Positions 54,235 to 63,375 of a DNA stretch of 64,000 bases are shown here, one piece after another. Below the pieces are notes generated by a model. It was not told where the DNA came from, made no database searches, and worked only from the letters and a program-made list of their open reading frames with translations. This DNA is from CAVZVZ01 sp963778895 (GTDB taxonomy: Bacteria > Actinomycetota > Acidimicrobiia > Acidimicrobiales > Acidimicrobilacustridaceae): contig CAVZVZ010000005.1 of assembly GCA_963778895.1 (NCBI GenBank), forward strand, positions 1,488,001 to 1,552,000, written 5' to 3'. Numbering within the stretch: the first letter of the stretch is position 1; each line of letters begins with the position of its first letter. The translations under genes and the position numbers were made by a program.

Positions 54235-54675
54235 CTAGCGCGTCGATCGACCGCTCGACGAGTGATACACGACCAGACGCACCGCGGTGCCGCCGCGTGT
54301 CGGGCGGATCTCGGTTTCGTCGGCGAACTCGCGCATGAGGGGGATGCCGAGACCGCGCTCCCATTCCAGTCGCTCTGGGTGATCGACGTCGGGCGCGGCA
54401 TCGACATCGTCGGGATCGAAGCCACCACCTTGATCGAGCACCTCGACCTCGATGCGATCCTCACCGAGATCGCAACGGATCTTGACGCGATCGTTGCTCG
54501 ACGCATCGGTGTGCGCCTCGATCGCGTTGGTGGTCGCTTCGGACACCGCGATGCGGAGATCGTCGATGCGTTCGTCGCGAAAGGTCGGTTCGACCGACGC
54601 TGCGGCCGCCACCACCTGGCGAGCGACCACCAAGTACTCCGGCCGAGCCGGGATCTCGAGCACGACCTCGCCCAT
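54235..54675 (-). CDS. Anti-sigma factor kinase (RsbW/SpoIIAB-like)
   Basis: 146 residues. The GHKL ATPase boxes are RIAVSEATTNAIEAHTD (N box), VEVLDQGGGFDPDDVD (G1 box) and ERGLGIPLMREFADE (G2 box). Such proteins bind and phosphorylate their anti-anti-sigma partner and hold a sigma factor. It lies three bases downstream of the STAS gene. No cognate SigB-like factor is in the window. Confidence 0.92.
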   Translation of the reverse strand: MGEVVLEIPARPEYLVVARQVVAAAASVEPTFRDERIDDLRIAVSEATTNAIEAHTDASSNDRVKIRCDLGEDRIEVEVLDQGGGFDPDDVDAAPDVDHPERLEWERGLGIPLMREFADETEIRPTRGGTAVRLVVYHSSSGRSTR

Positions 54676-54678
54676 CGG

Positions 54679-55026
54679 TCAGGCCGCCGGGAACGACGCG
54701 CAGGCGTCCTCGGCCGTGGCGTACATGGGGACGATGTCGGAGATGCGCGTGATGTCGAAGACCTTGCGGACGTGGTTCTCGGCCCCGGCCACCGCCAGCT
54801 CACCGCCGTGGGTGCGTACCCGCTTGAGCACACCGACGATGACCCCGAGCCCGGTCGAGTCGAGGAAGTCGACGCCGCTCAGATCGATCACCAGATGGGT
54901 GCGCCCGGAGGTGGCGAGCCGCACAGCCTCCTGACGCAGTTGAGGGGCCGTGGCCACGTCGAGCTCACCCGTAACTGCGAGCACGGCACAGTTGTCGTGA
55001 TCGGTGACGGTGAGATCGAAGAGCAC
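54679..55026 (-). CDS. Anti-anti-sigma factor (STAS domain)
   Basis: 115 residues with the STAS pattern LAVTGELDVATAPQLRQEAV, HLVIDLSGVDFLDSTGLGVIVG, in which the Ser of LDST is the usual phosphorylation site. The GTG start has AGGAGGA upstream. It pairs with the kinase gene immediately downstream and should respond to stress signals by partner switching. Confidence 0.94.
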   Translation of the reverse strand: MLFDLTVTDHDNCAVLAVTGELDVATAPQLRQEAVRLATSGRTHLVIDLSGVDFLDSTGLGVIVGVLKRVRTHGGELAVAGAENHVRKVFDITRISDIVPMYATAEDACASFPAA

Positions 55027-55125
55027 GGAATCCTCCTGGTTCCCTGACGACGGTACTGCTCACCCGGCAACCACACCTGAGTACCAGCCCTGTAATTACG
55101 CCGGCGCAACTCGTACGATGGCGCG

Positions 55126-57405
55126 ATGGCCATTGCCGTCGCCCCCTCGACGACCGGGCTCGACCGGTTCCTCGAGACGCTCGCGGGCGACGATCGGCTG
55201 ATCCATCTCGAACGCTTGCCGGCCCGTCCCGCGCGCTTCGGCGAGCTGGCCCGCCCGTTGGCACCCGAGGTCTGGGACGCGCTCGACGTCGACCGGCTGT
55301 GGTCACACCAGGCCGAGGCGATCGACCTGGCACGCGAAGGCACGTCGGTTGCCGTGTCCACCGGCACGGCATCGGGCAAGTCGCTCTGTTACCGCGCACC
55401 GATTGCCGAGGCCGTCACGCAAGGTGTGCGCACCGCAACCGCCTTGTTGCTGTTCCCCACCAAGGCGCTCGCCCAAGACCAACTGCGCGCCCTCGTGCAA
55501 ATGGACGTGCCACGACTCGTCGCCGCGACCTACGACGGCGACACGTCACCCGAAGCGCGCACATGGGCGCGCGGCAACGCCAACGTGTTGTTGACCAATC
55601 CCGAGATGCTTCATGTCGGCTTCCTGCCTCACCACGTGCGCTGGGCCACCTTCTTCATGCGCCTGCGATACGTCGTGATCGACGAGCTCCACATGCTGCG
55701 CGGCATATTCGGCAGCCACGTCGCGCACCTGTTGCGCCGACTGCGTAGGGTGTGTGCCCACTACGGTGCTGATCCCACGTTCGTGTTCTCGTCGGCCACC
55801 ATCGGTACACCCGGAGCATTGGCCTCGGACCTCTGCGGCAAAACGGTCGCCGAAGTCACCGACGACGGCTCACCGCGCGGTGAACGACTCTTCGTGTTGT
55901 GGAACCCGGCCGCCGACCCCGCCGGCCGCAGGACCTCGGCGAACCGGGAGACGGCCCGCATGGTCGCCGATCTGGTGAAGCTCGGGCACCGCACCATCGC
56001 GTTCTGTCGCAGCCGCAAGGGAACGGAGCTGGTCGCGGCCGACGCCCGGCGCCAGCTGCCAGCCGAGTTGACCCCGAAGGTGCGTCCGTATCGCGGCGGC
56101 TACCTCACTCGCGAACGCCGCGAGATCGAGCTCGAGCTGTTCGACGGTGACCTACGCGGCGTGGTGGCCACCAACGCGCTCGAACTCGGTATCGACATCG
56201 GCGGACTCGACGCCTGCGTGCTCAACGGGTTTCCTGGAACGATCGCGTCGATGTGGCAACAAGCCGGGCGGGCCGGGCGCGAGGCGCAACCGTCGATCGC
56301 CACGCTGGTCGCCGGCGACGATCAACTCGACCAGTGGCTGATGGCGCATCCCACCGAGGTCTTCACCCGGCCGCCGGAGCCCGCGGTCATCAACCCCGCC
56401 AACCGGTTCGTGCTACTGCCTCACCTTGCGTGCGCGGCCTACGAGCTGCCGCTCCGGCACACCGACGAGCAGTGGTGGCCCGATCTGCTCGACGATGGCG
56501 TCCGCGAGTTGGTGCTCGACGACCGCCTGCGCCTGCGACCCGGTCTCGACACACCCGACGACGCCGTCGCGGTTTGGGCCGCTCGCGGTTGGCCGGCACG
56601 AGGCGTGGGCCTCCGTTCGGGGGCCGACGACCAGTTCCGCATCGCGTTGCCCGACGCCACCATGGTCGGCACCGTCGAACAGAGTCGTGCCTACCGGCTG
56701 GTGCATCCGGGTGCGGTGTACATGCATCAGGGCCAGACATTCCGTGTCCGCGAGCTCGATCTCGACGATCGGGTCGCGTACGTCGAGCCCTGCGACGGCA
56801 GTGAGTACAGCCAGCCGCGCGTCGATACCGACATCTCGCTGTTGAGCGAAGACGAACAGCGTGTGGTCGGGCGCAGCACGCTCGGGCTCGGGAGCGTGCG
56901 CGTGCGCTCGCGGGTCACGGGCTACAAGCGGTTCGACACCTTCACCGGTGAGCTGCTCGGGGTCGAGGAGCTGTTCCTGCCCCATTCCGAGCTCGAGACC
57001 AGGGCGTTCTGGTATGTCGTCGGCCTCGACGTGTTGCGCGATGCCCAGATCTCCCCCGCGGCTGTGCCGGGCACGTTGCACGCGGTCGAGCACGCCGCCA
57101 TCGGGATCCTGCCGCTGTTCACCATCTGCGACCGGTGGGACGTCGGTGGCGTGTCCACTCCTCTGTTGGCCGAGACGGGCGCACCGACGATCGTCATCTA
57201 CGACGGCTACCCGGGGGGCGCCGGGATCGCCGAGCTCGGCTTCGCTGCCGCGGGCGAGCACTTGCGTGCCACGCTCGATGTGGTGGCATCGTGCCGTTGC
57301 AGCGACGGATGCCCGTCGTGCGTGCAGTCACCGAAGTGTGGCAACGGCAACGAACCGCTCGACAAGGCCGGGGCGATCGCGCTGCTGCGCACGCTGCTCG
57401 TTTGA
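55126..57405 (+). CDS. DEAD/DEAH-box helicase with C-terminal zinc-binding domain (MrfA/YprA-like)
   Basis: 759 residues. SF2 motifs: WSHQAEAIDLAREG, VSTGTASGKSLCYRAPIAEA (motif I), VVIDELHMLRGIFGSHVAHL (motif II, DELH), FVFSSATI (III), and VVATNALELGIDIGGLD then GRAGR (VI). The C-terminal DUF1998/MZB region has GYPGGAGIAELGF and a four-Cys cluster CRCSDGCPSCVQSPKC. Bacillus MrfA of this family repairs mitomycin-type DNA damage. It is not operonic with its neighbours. Confidence 0.92.
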   Translation: MAIAVAPSTTGLDRFLETLAGDDRLIHLERLPARPARFGELARPLAPEVWDALDVDRLWSHQAEAIDLAREGTSVAVSTGTASGKSLCYRAPIAEAVTQGVRTATALLLFPTKALAQDQLRALVQMDVPRLVAATYDGDTSPEARTWARGNANVLLTNPEMLHVGFLPHHVRWATFFMRLRYVVIDELHMLRGIFGSHVAHLLRRLRRVCAHYGADPTFVFSSATIGTPGALASDLCGKTVAEVTDDGSPRGERLFVLWNPAADPAGRRTSANRETARMVADLVKLGHRTIAFCRSRKGTELVAADARRQLPAELTPKVRPYRGGYLTRERREIELELFDGDLRGVVATNALELGIDIGGLDACVLNGFPGTIASMWQQAGRAGREAQPSIATLVAGDDQLDQWLMAHPTEVFTRPPEPAVINPANRFVLLPHLACAAYELPLRHTDEQWWPDLLDDGVRELVLDDRLRLRPGLDTPDDAVAVWAARGWPARGVGLRSGADDQFRIALPDATMVGTVEQSRAYRLVHPGAVYMHQGQTFRVRELDLDDRVAYVEPCDGSEYSQPRVDTDISLLSEDEQRVVGRSTLGLGSVRVRSRVTGYKRFDTFTGELLGVEELFLPHSELETRAFWYVVGLDVLRDAQISPAAVPGTLHAVEHAAIGILPLFTICDRWDVGGVSTPLLAETGAPTIVIYDGYPGGAGIAELGFAAAGEHLRATLDVVASCRCSDGCPSCVQSPKCGNGNEPLDKAGAIALLRTLLV

Positions 57406-57415
57406 CCGCGGCCGG

Positions 57416-57799
57416 TCACGGTGCCGCTTCGCGCTGCATGGTGGCTTCGGCCGTCAGGCCTACGTCGGGCAGCATCGGGCCGGCCAGCACCACGTCCGTC
57501 GCATCGCGATAGGTGACCGCCACGCGAACCTGGTCGCCGACCAGCGTCGTCTGCACCTCGAGCCGGTCGCGGTCGAGCCCGCTGGCCCTTTGTGCGGCGC
57601 GTCGCGCCGCGTCAGGCGCATCATCGTCGGACACGGCCGCGGCCCGCACCGCTTCACGTGCGACATGCACCAGCAACAGCTGATGATGTGCGATGGCAGC
57701 AACCTGCACGATCAGCAACGCAACCAGCACGACGACGGGGAGGACGAGAGCCAATTCGACGCTGGATTGGCCCTCGTCCCCTGACCGCCGCTCGGTCAC
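57416..57799 (-). CDS. TadE/TadG-like pilus protein
   Basis: 127 residues from a GTG at 57799. GQSSVELALVLPVVVLVALLIVQVAAIAHHQLLLVHVAREAVRAAAV is the pseudopilin-like TadE N-terminus. The rest is a soluble domain. It overlaps the preceding pilin-like gene by four bases and is the last gene of the tad cluster. Confidence 0.88.
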   Translation of the reverse strand: MTERRSGDEGQSSVELALVLPVVVLVALLIVQVAAIAHHQLLLVHVAREAVRAAAVSDDDAPDAARRAAQRASGLDRDRLEVQTTLVGDQVRVAVTYRDATDVVLAGPMLPDVGLTAEATMQREAAP

Positions 57800-57999
57800 G
57801 TCACGCGACCGATGATCTGGTCGACCACGAAGTCGAGCAACTTTCCGATGCGGTTCGTCTTGGTGGCCCACGCCACGAGCAGCAACGCGATCGTGGCCGC
57901 GCCGAGGAGAACGAGTGCGTACTCGGCGGTTGTCTGGCCCCGATCATCCGGCCGCATACCGAACAGGCGAACTTGGAAACGAACGAGGATCGCAAGCAT
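57796..57999 (-). CDS. Flp-type pilin-like protein (DUF4244-like)
   Basis: 67 residues. RPDDRGQTTAEYALVLLGAATIALLLVAWATKT is the Flp/DUF4244 signature (the Glu-Tyr after the cleavage point is conserved in pilins). GGGAGGAAA lies about nine bases before the ATG at 57999. It is probably the pilus subunit of the adjacent Tad machinery. Confidence 0.85.
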   Translation of the reverse strand: MLAILVRFQVRLFGMRPDDRGQTTAEYALVLLGAATIALLLVAWATKTNRIGKLLDFVVDQIIGRVT

Positions 58000-58048
58000 G
58001 AACGGGTTTCCTCCCAGGAGATGATCTGCGGCCACCCAGGTGGCGAGG

Positions 58049-58843
58049 TCAGAGCGAAAGCGTCCGGAGCGTGCCCGCCAAGAGCGGTACGACCGTCAAC
58101 AACGCAAACGCGGGCAGCACGCAGGCCACCAAGGGGAAGAGCAGTTGCACCGGCACGCGACGAGCCGTTTCCTCCGCTCGTCGGCGCCGGACATCGCGAG
58201 CAATGGCCGCCGCCCGTTCGAGCGGCGCCCGCAACGGCGCACCATCACGTTCCGCCGACATGAGCGCTGCGACCAACGGCCGGATCGGATCGCCGAGGTC
58301 GGCGGCCAGCTCCGGAAGGGCGTCCGTGAGCCGCTCGCCGAAGGCCACGCGCCGGCTCACTGCACCCAGCGCGTCCGCGACCGGTCCGGCGCTGACAGAG
58401 CGGACCGCTTCGATTGCGTGATGCACGGTGAGACCGGCTCCGGCCGCGACCCGAAACAGGTCGACGATGTCGGGGAGCTCGGCCACCAACGCTGCGTCAG
58501 CCGCACGCCGCTCTCGTCGACGCCGCCAGAGATGAACGCCGAACGGCAGGCCGCCGGCGGCCAGCCCGAACACAGGGTGCACGAGCGCGGCCCCAAGCCC
58601 GAATATCACGGCCAGACCGACTCGCCGGTCGGCCGCGGGGTCCGACGGCCGCCGCCACCAGCGCCGGAGCCGACGACCGACGACGTCGACCGCTCGCCAC
58701 CCCGACCAGCCGGGCGGAGCGGTTCGCGACGCACCGACGGCTCGCGCCCGCCGACGAGCGCGTGATGGCACCGGAGCTGCCGCGGTGAGCACCGCGCCTG
58801 TCGCGGCGATGAACGCCAGGGCGACGACCAAGCCGCTCGTCAC
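58049..58843 (-). CDS. tadC: Tad pilus platform protein TadC
   Basis: 264 residues from a GTG overlapping the preceding stop (GTGA). Type II secretion F domain: VAELPDIVDLFRVAAGAGLTVHHAIEAV, SRRVAFGERLTDALPELAADLGDPIRPLVAALMSAERDGAPL, then VPVQLLFPLVACVLPAFALLTVVPLLAG. Inner-membrane platform for pilus assembly. Confidence 0.9.
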   Translation of the reverse strand: MTSGLVVALAFIAATGAVLTAAAPVPSRARRRARAVGASRTAPPGWSGWRAVDVVGRRLRRWWRRPSDPAADRRVGLAVIFGLGAALVHPVFGLAAGGLPFGVHLWRRRRERRAADAALVAELPDIVDLFRVAAGAGLTVHHAIEAVRSVSAGPVADALGAVSRRVAFGERLTDALPELAADLGDPIRPLVAALMSAERDGAPLRAPLERAAAIARDVRRRRAEETARRVPVQLLFPLVACVLPAFALLTVVPLLAGTLRTLSL

Positions 58844-60723
58844 GCGCCGGCCCTGACGATTCGGGCCATCCAGAACGCGCCGGCAACGTCGAGCCCGAGC
58901 CCAGCGAGCACACACATCGCTCCGGGGCCGGAGCCGAAGAAGGCCGCGACCCGAGGATCGAGCTGCACGGCACCGAACGCGAACACCACCGGTGCCGCCG
59001 CCATCACCAGCGCCGAGGCTCTTGCCTGGGTCGACAGCGCCCGCACCTCGCGCACCAGCGCGACCCGTTCGTGCAGAGTGGACGAGGCCGCGTCGAGCAC
59101 CGCCGCCGACGGACCGCCGACCGACGCGGCCAATCGCAGCGCTCGATCGACGATCGAGCGCGCCGACGAGGGCGGCCCGGCTTCGAGCGCGTCCAGCGCA
59201 GCATCGAGCGGGTCGCCGCGGTCCAAAGCCGCGACGAAGGGTTCCAGGTACGCACCCGTCGACGAGTTGAGCACGGTCGATGCGGCATCGCGCAGGGCCT
59301 GTCTCAATGACGCACCCGCACGGGCCGACCGGGCCGCGGCGTCGAGCCAGGCCGGGAGACTCCGATCGACCACCAGGGCCTCGCGCCCGCGCCCAGCCCG
59401 TGTCACCACCGCGCGGAGACGCGAACGCCCGGACACTGTCGGCGCACCGCTCGTCAGCCGCCGCCGACTGCGATGGGCACCGACCAGCCGACGACCGTCG
59501 GTCCAAGCCATCCAAGCGCTCAGCGCGGCAGTCACCGTGAACACCAATGGGAGTGCGGGATTCATGAGCCGATCCATTCGACACGCGGCGCGCCGCACCG
59601 CGAATCGTGTTTCTCGCCGCGGGAGCGCGACGACCTTTGCGTCGTGCGCCAGGGATCGGACCCGCAACGGCTGCGCGGCCTGGGGGTTCGGCTCGACCTC
59701 CGCCACGGCGACGACCCGACGGGTGCCGTCGACGCGCCGGACGAGGTGAACGACGACGTCTATGGCCGAAGCAATCTGCTCGCGCACTGCGGCCAGCGGG
59801 AGGTCGACGTCTCCCATGAGCACCAAGGTTTCGACGCGCCGAAGCGCATCGCTCGGGCTGTTGGCGTGGCAGGTCGACAGCGAGCCGTCGTGACCTGTAT
59901 TCATCGCCTGCAACATGTCGAGCGCCTCACCGCCTCGGATCTCGCCCACGACGATGCGATCGGGGCGCATCCGCAGTGCACTGCGCACAAGGTCACGGAC
60001 GCCCACCTCGCCGATGCCCTCGGCGTTGGGGGGTCGTGACTCGAGTCGCACGACGTGGTCACCGGGCAACCGCAGTTCGGCGGCATCCTCGACGGTGACC
60101 ACTCGCTCGCCCGCGGGGATCAGCGCGGCGAGCGCGTTGAGCAGCGTGGTCTTGCCCGCGGACGCGCCGCCCGAGACCAGGACGTTGGCGCGCGCCTCGA
60201 CCGCCCACCGCAGAAGTGCGGCCACAGCGTCACCGCACAACTCACGTAGCGGTATGGGGCGAGCGCCGAAGCGTCGAATGGTGAGGTTGGGCCCGTCGAC
60301 CGCGAGTGGGCGGACTATGGCGTGCACACGCGAGCCGTCGGGCAGCCGGGCGTCGACGATCGGCTGAAGCCGGTCTACGTGGCGTCCGAGTGGCGCCACG
60401 ACCCGTTCGATCAACTGGAGGACGTCGTCCTCGCGCAGTTCCACCCCGACGCGTTGCAGGACTCCCTCGCGTTCGATCCACACCGATCCGCCGCCGTTGA
60501 CCATGACCTCGGTGACCGCCGGATCAGCGAGGAGCGGATCGAGCGGGCCCAGGCCCTCGAGGCGGGCGGCCACGCGGTCGATGGTCTCGGCCAGCGGTCC
60601 TTCGGGGAGCAGTGGTGCCGCCGAGCGCGCCAGCGAACGCACGCGAGCGAGGTCAGGTGGGGTGCTCGCCTCCTCGCGCAGTCGGGCCCGCACGGCCCGT
60701 TCCACGTCGGCGGATCGGCTCAT
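58840..60723 (-). CDS. Fused Tad ATPase and platform protein (TadA-TadB)
   Basis: A single 627-residue frame. Residues 1-about 380 are TadA/CpaF: DPLLADPAVTEVMVNGGGSVWIERE, GPNLTIRRFG, Walker A LVSGGASAGKTTLLNALAAL, RPDRIVVGEIRGGEALDMLQAMNTGHDGSLSTCHANSP. From MNPALPLVFTVTAALSAWMA onward it is TadB: SLPAWLDAAARSARAGASLRQALRDAA, STQARASALVMAAAPVVFAFGA. Normally TadA ends with a TGA overlapping the TadB ATG; here they share one frame without a stop, so it is either a true fusion or a single indel that removed the stop. GAGGAGGG precedes the start. Confidence 0.88.
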   Translation of the reverse strand: MSRSADVERAVRARLREEASTPPDLARVRSLARSAAPLLPEGPLAETIDRVAARLEGLGPLDPLLADPAVTEVMVNGGGSVWIEREGVLQRVGVELREDDVLQLIERVVAPLGRHVDRLQPIVDARLPDGSRVHAIVRPLAVDGPNLTIRRFGARPIPLRELCGDAVAALLRWAVEARANVLVSGGASAGKTTLLNALAALIPAGERVVTVEDAAELRLPGDHVVRLESRPPNAEGIGEVGVRDLVRSALRMRPDRIVVGEIRGGEALDMLQAMNTGHDGSLSTCHANSPSDALRRVETLVLMGDVDLPLAAVREQIASAIDVVVHLVRRVDGTRRVVAVAEVEPNPQAAQPLRVRSLAHDAKVVALPRRETRFAVRRAACRMDRLMNPALPLVFTVTAALSAWMAWTDGRRLVGAHRSRRRLTSGAPTVSGRSRLRAVVTRAGRGREALVVDRSLPAWLDAAARSARAGASLRQALRDAASTVLNSSTGAYLEPFVAALDRGDPLDAALDALEAGPPSSARSIVDRALRLAASVGGPSAAVLDAASSTLHERVALVREVRALSTQARASALVMAAAPVVFAFGAVQLDPRVAAFFGSGPGAMCVLAGLGLDVAGAFWMARIVRAGA

Positions 60724-61391
60724 GCTGCCCTCCTCAGCGCACGACGCAGCGCGGTGGGCAGGCGGGCGCCGAGCAACCCGGCGTCGACGGCGCGGCCCAC
60801 CGAGATGTCGTGTTCGACGACAGCCACCACCGGAACGCTGAGCACGTCCTCGACGTCGCTCGGCTCGAGGGCCCGCCCCCGTTCGTTGACGACGACCACC
60901 CCGGACGGGCGGAAGCTCATGGCCGTCGCCCGCCGCAACGCGAGATAGCACGGTCGCACCACGAGCAGGGAGTGGGTGGCGCCTGCCGCCAGCACGCGGC
61001 CGACCTCGCCCTCGGCACCGGTCTCGGGCCCGCTGATGCGACCACAGTCGACGACGACCGCGCGCCGGTCGGCCGCCAACACTGCCGCGAGCACCTCGGC
61101 GCGAGCCACGTTGGCGATCGGGCCGGCCCCGCGTGTGACCAAGGCCAAGCCCGGCAGCAGCTCGTGCTCGATCCGCGCCAGTCCGTCGGCGGGAACATCA
61201 TCACCCACGTCGAGCCACTCGGCGATGCCGGGACCAGTGGGCTCGGGTGAGCCGAGCGCGGATGCGGCATCGCCCCCCAGGTCGACAAGCAACGCACCCG
61301 CCGCGTTCGACCCCGCGAGCATTCGCGCGAGGGCAACGGCGACAACGGTGGTGCCCGAGCCGCCTTTCGGAGACCAGCACGCAACAACCAC
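60720..61391 (-). CDS. TadZ/CpaE-like ATPase
   Basis: 223 residues from a GTG with GGGGAGG upstream. The deviant Walker A is SPKGGSGTTVVAVALARML, followed by ALLVDLGGDAASAL and AVVVDCGRI. This MinD/ParA relative directs pilus assembly to the pole. It is the first gene of the tad run and overlaps tadA by four bases. Confidence 0.9.
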   Translation of the reverse strand: MVVACWSPKGGSGTTVVAVALARMLAGSNAAGALLVDLGGDAASALGSPEPTGPGIAEWLDVGDDVPADGLARIEHELLPGLALVTRGAGPIANVARAEVLAAVLAADRRAVVVDCGRISGPETGAEGEVGRVLAAGATHSLLVVRPCYLALRRATAMSFRPSGVVVVNERGRALEPSDVEDVLSVPVVAVVEHDISVGRAVDAGLLGARLPTALRRALRRAA

Positions 61392-61522
61392 GGTTCCTCC
61401 CCTGATGACGAAGTTGGTTCGATCAGGGGGAAGCGCACGTTCCGAACGGAACACGGCGAGCGTAGACACACGCCCCGCGACAGAACAAGGGCTTCTTACG
61501 CGCCCATGCTTCAATGATCGTG

Positions 61523-61930
61523 ATGAGCCGGACCCGCGAAGCGAACAACCGTCAGTTGTTGCGCGCCCGCGACGCCATGGACCGCGATTTCGCGCTGCCC
61601 CTCGACATCCCGAAGCTGGCCGGCACCGCCAACGTGTCGCAGGCACACTTCATCCGCGAGTTCAAAGCCACCTTCGGCGAGACGCCCCATCGCTACCTAC
61701 AACGGCGGCGCGTCGAACGAGCGATGTACTTGCTACGCACGACCGAGCGCAGCGTCACCGATCTGTGCATGGAGGTCGGCTTCAGCAGCCTCGGCACGTT
61801 CAGCCGCCAGTTCACCGAGATCGTCGGCGAGAGTCCGACGAGCTACCGAAAGAACGGCCCTCTGCCCAACGTGCCGTCGTGCTTCGTGCGAGCCTGGACC
61901 AGACCCAGCAGTTTTGGAGAAGCCGGCTGA
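61523..61930 (+). CDS. AraC-family regulator
   Basis: 135 residues, DNA-binding domain only: two helix-turn-helix units, LDIPKLAGTANVSQAHFIREFKATFGETPHRYL and SVTDLCMEVGFSSLGTFSRQFTEIVGESPTSYR. There is no sensor domain. It precedes a VOC protein gene by 26 bases; AraC-VOC pairs are common in actinobacteria. An ATG at 61514 is an alternative start. Confidence 0.9.
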   Translation: MSRTREANNRQLLRARDAMDRDFALPLDIPKLAGTANVSQAHFIREFKATFGETPHRYLQRRRVERAMYLLRTTERSVTDLCMEVGFSSLGTFSRQFTEIVGESPTSYRKNGPLPNVPSCFVRAWTRPSSFGEAG

Positions 61931-61956
61931 CGCTCTGCGCCCGTAGAGTCCGCGGT

Positions 61957-62379
61957 ATGTACAACGCGATCACCCGTTCACAGATCTTCGTGCTCGACCA
62001 AGACGAGGCGGTCGACTTCTACGTCGACAAGCTCGGCCTGGAAGTCACCAGCGACCTCGACCTCGGTTTCATGCGGTGGCTGACCGTGTGCGTGCCGGGC
62101 GACCCCGGGCGCGAGATCCTGCTCGAGAAGCCCGGGCCGCCGTCCATGGACGAGGCGACCGCCGCACAAGTACGGGACCTCGTGACGAAAGGCGCCATGG
62201 GTGGCTGGCTCTGCATCACCACCGATGACGCCCAGTCGACGTTCGAAACGCTGAAGCAGCGCGGCGTCGACATCACCGACGAGCCGAGCCCGAAGCCCTA
62301 CGGCATCGATTTCGGCATCCGCGATCCTTTCGGCAACGCCATCCGCATCGGCCAGATGTTCGACACCAACCCGACCTGA
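61957..62379 (+). CDS. VOC-family (glyoxalase-like) protein
   Basis: 140 residues. SQIFVLDQDEAVDFYVDKLGLEVTSDLDLG and IDFGIRDPFGNAIRIGQ are the paired betaalphabetabetabeta units of the vicinal-oxygen-chelate fold. It is probably a dioxygenase or ligand-binding protein for the small molecule sensed through the AraC partner. Confidence 0.9.
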   Translation: MYNAITRSQIFVLDQDEAVDFYVDKLGLEVTSDLDLGFMRWLTVCVPGDPGREILLEKPGPPSMDEATAAQVRDLVTKGAMGGWLCITTDDAQSTFETLKQRGVDITDEPSPKPYGIDFGIRDPFGNAIRIGQMFDTNPT

Positions 62380-62429
62380 TCGCCACCTGGCGAGTCGGGC
62401 CAGGACTCCGCTCGTAAGCTCAGCGGGGT

Positions 62430-63332
62430 ATGGAGGCCGCCTTCTTCGATCTCGACAAGACGGTCATCGCCAAGGCATCGATGGTCGCCTTCGGGCCGCC
62501 CCTGTTGCGGGCCGGCATGATCTCGCGCCGCTTGCTGGCCCGGGCCCTGTGGAGCCAGATGGTCTTCCACTACCTGGGCGCCGACGAGGAACGCATGCGC
62601 AAGTTCCGCGAGTCCGCGCTGCGAGTCACTCGCGGGTGGGACCAGGAACGGATCCGCACCCTCGTGGGCGACACGCTCCTCGAGGTCATCGAACCCATCG
62701 TCTATGACGAGGCGCTCGAGTTGATTCGCGAGCACCAGGCTGCCGGGCGAAGGGTCTTCATCATCTCGGCGTCACCGGAAGAGATCGTCGAACCGCTCGG
62801 CCGCTACCTCGGCGTCGACGGCGTGATCGCCAGTCGGGCTCGCATCGACGACGAGGGTCGCTACACCGGCGAGGTCGACTTCTACTCCTACGGCCCGTTC
62901 AAGGCCGAGGCCATCCTCGAGGTCGCCAATTGGGAAGGCATCGACCTCACCAAGTCATACGCGTACTCGGACTCGATCACGGACTTGCCCATGCTCGAAG
63001 TCGTGGGCCGACCGGTGGTGGTCAATCCCGATCGCGATCTGGCGCGCATCGCCAAAGATCGGGACTGGGAGGTCCGCCTGTTCCGCATCGGCGTGCCGTT
63101 GCGAGAACGAGTGCCGATGCCGCCGCCACGCCTGGCCGCGGCCGTCGCGACCACGGCCACCATCGCCGCGGCCGGCGCGGGAGCGGTGTGGTGGTGGTCT
63201 AAAAGAGCAACGCCCCCGCCGCCCACCGGGGCTGCGAGGGCGAAGGCCTTGTTGTCTAGGAGTCCTGCAGCTTCTTCACCGCAAAAGCGGCCAGAGCGAG
63301 GACGACGATCACCACGAGGAGCTTCTTCATGA
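62430..63332 (+). CDS. HAD-IB family hydrolase with C-terminal membrane segment
   Basis: SerB-like phosphatase: EAAFFDLDKTVIAKASMVAF (motif I, DxDKT), VFIISASPEEIVEPLG (motif II), and SYAYSDSITDLPMLEVVGRPVVVNPD (motif IV). A hydrophobic helix near residues 235-255 (LAAAVATTATIAAAGAGAVWWW) follows. The last 40 residues run over a small gene on the other strand and across a terminator. A TAA at 63200 lies one frame off, so a single missing base probably extends this frame beyond its true end. Confidence 0.85.
   Translation: MEAAFFDLDKTVIAKASMVAFGPPLLRAGMISRRLLARALWSQMVFHYLGADEERMRKFRESALRVTRGWDQERIRTLVGDTLLEVIEPIVYDEALELIREHQAAGRRVFIISASPEEIVEPLGRYLGVDGVIASRARIDDEGRYTGEVDFYSYGPFKAEAILEVANWEGIDLTKSYAYSDSITDLPMLEVVGRPVVVNPDRDLARIAKDRDWEVRLFRIGVPLRERVPMPPPRLAAAVATTATIAAAGAGAVWWWSKRATPPPPTGAARAKALLSRSPAASSPQKRPERGRRSPRGASS
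63211..63242 (-). terminator. Terminator for the minus-strand gene
   Basis: On the minus strand CGCCC and GGGCG enclose an inner GCCC/GGGC stem, followed by TTGCTCTTTTA. It serves the 24-codon gene at 63256-63330. Confidence 0.6.
63256..63330 (-). CDS. 24-residue membrane peptide
   Basis: MKKLLVVIVVLALAAFAVKK followed by LQDS is one hydrophobic helix with basic ends. It lies downstream of the sigma factor on the same strand and has a terminator after it. No ribosome site is clear. It overlaps the plus-strand HAD frame, so either this gene or that frame's tail is spurious; I favour the small gene. Confidence 0.5.
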   Translation of the reverse strand: MKKLLVVIVVLALAAFAVKKLQDS

Positions 63333-63375
63333 GTTCGGAGCTTACGACGCCTACGGGCGTCATGCACCTGCCGAA

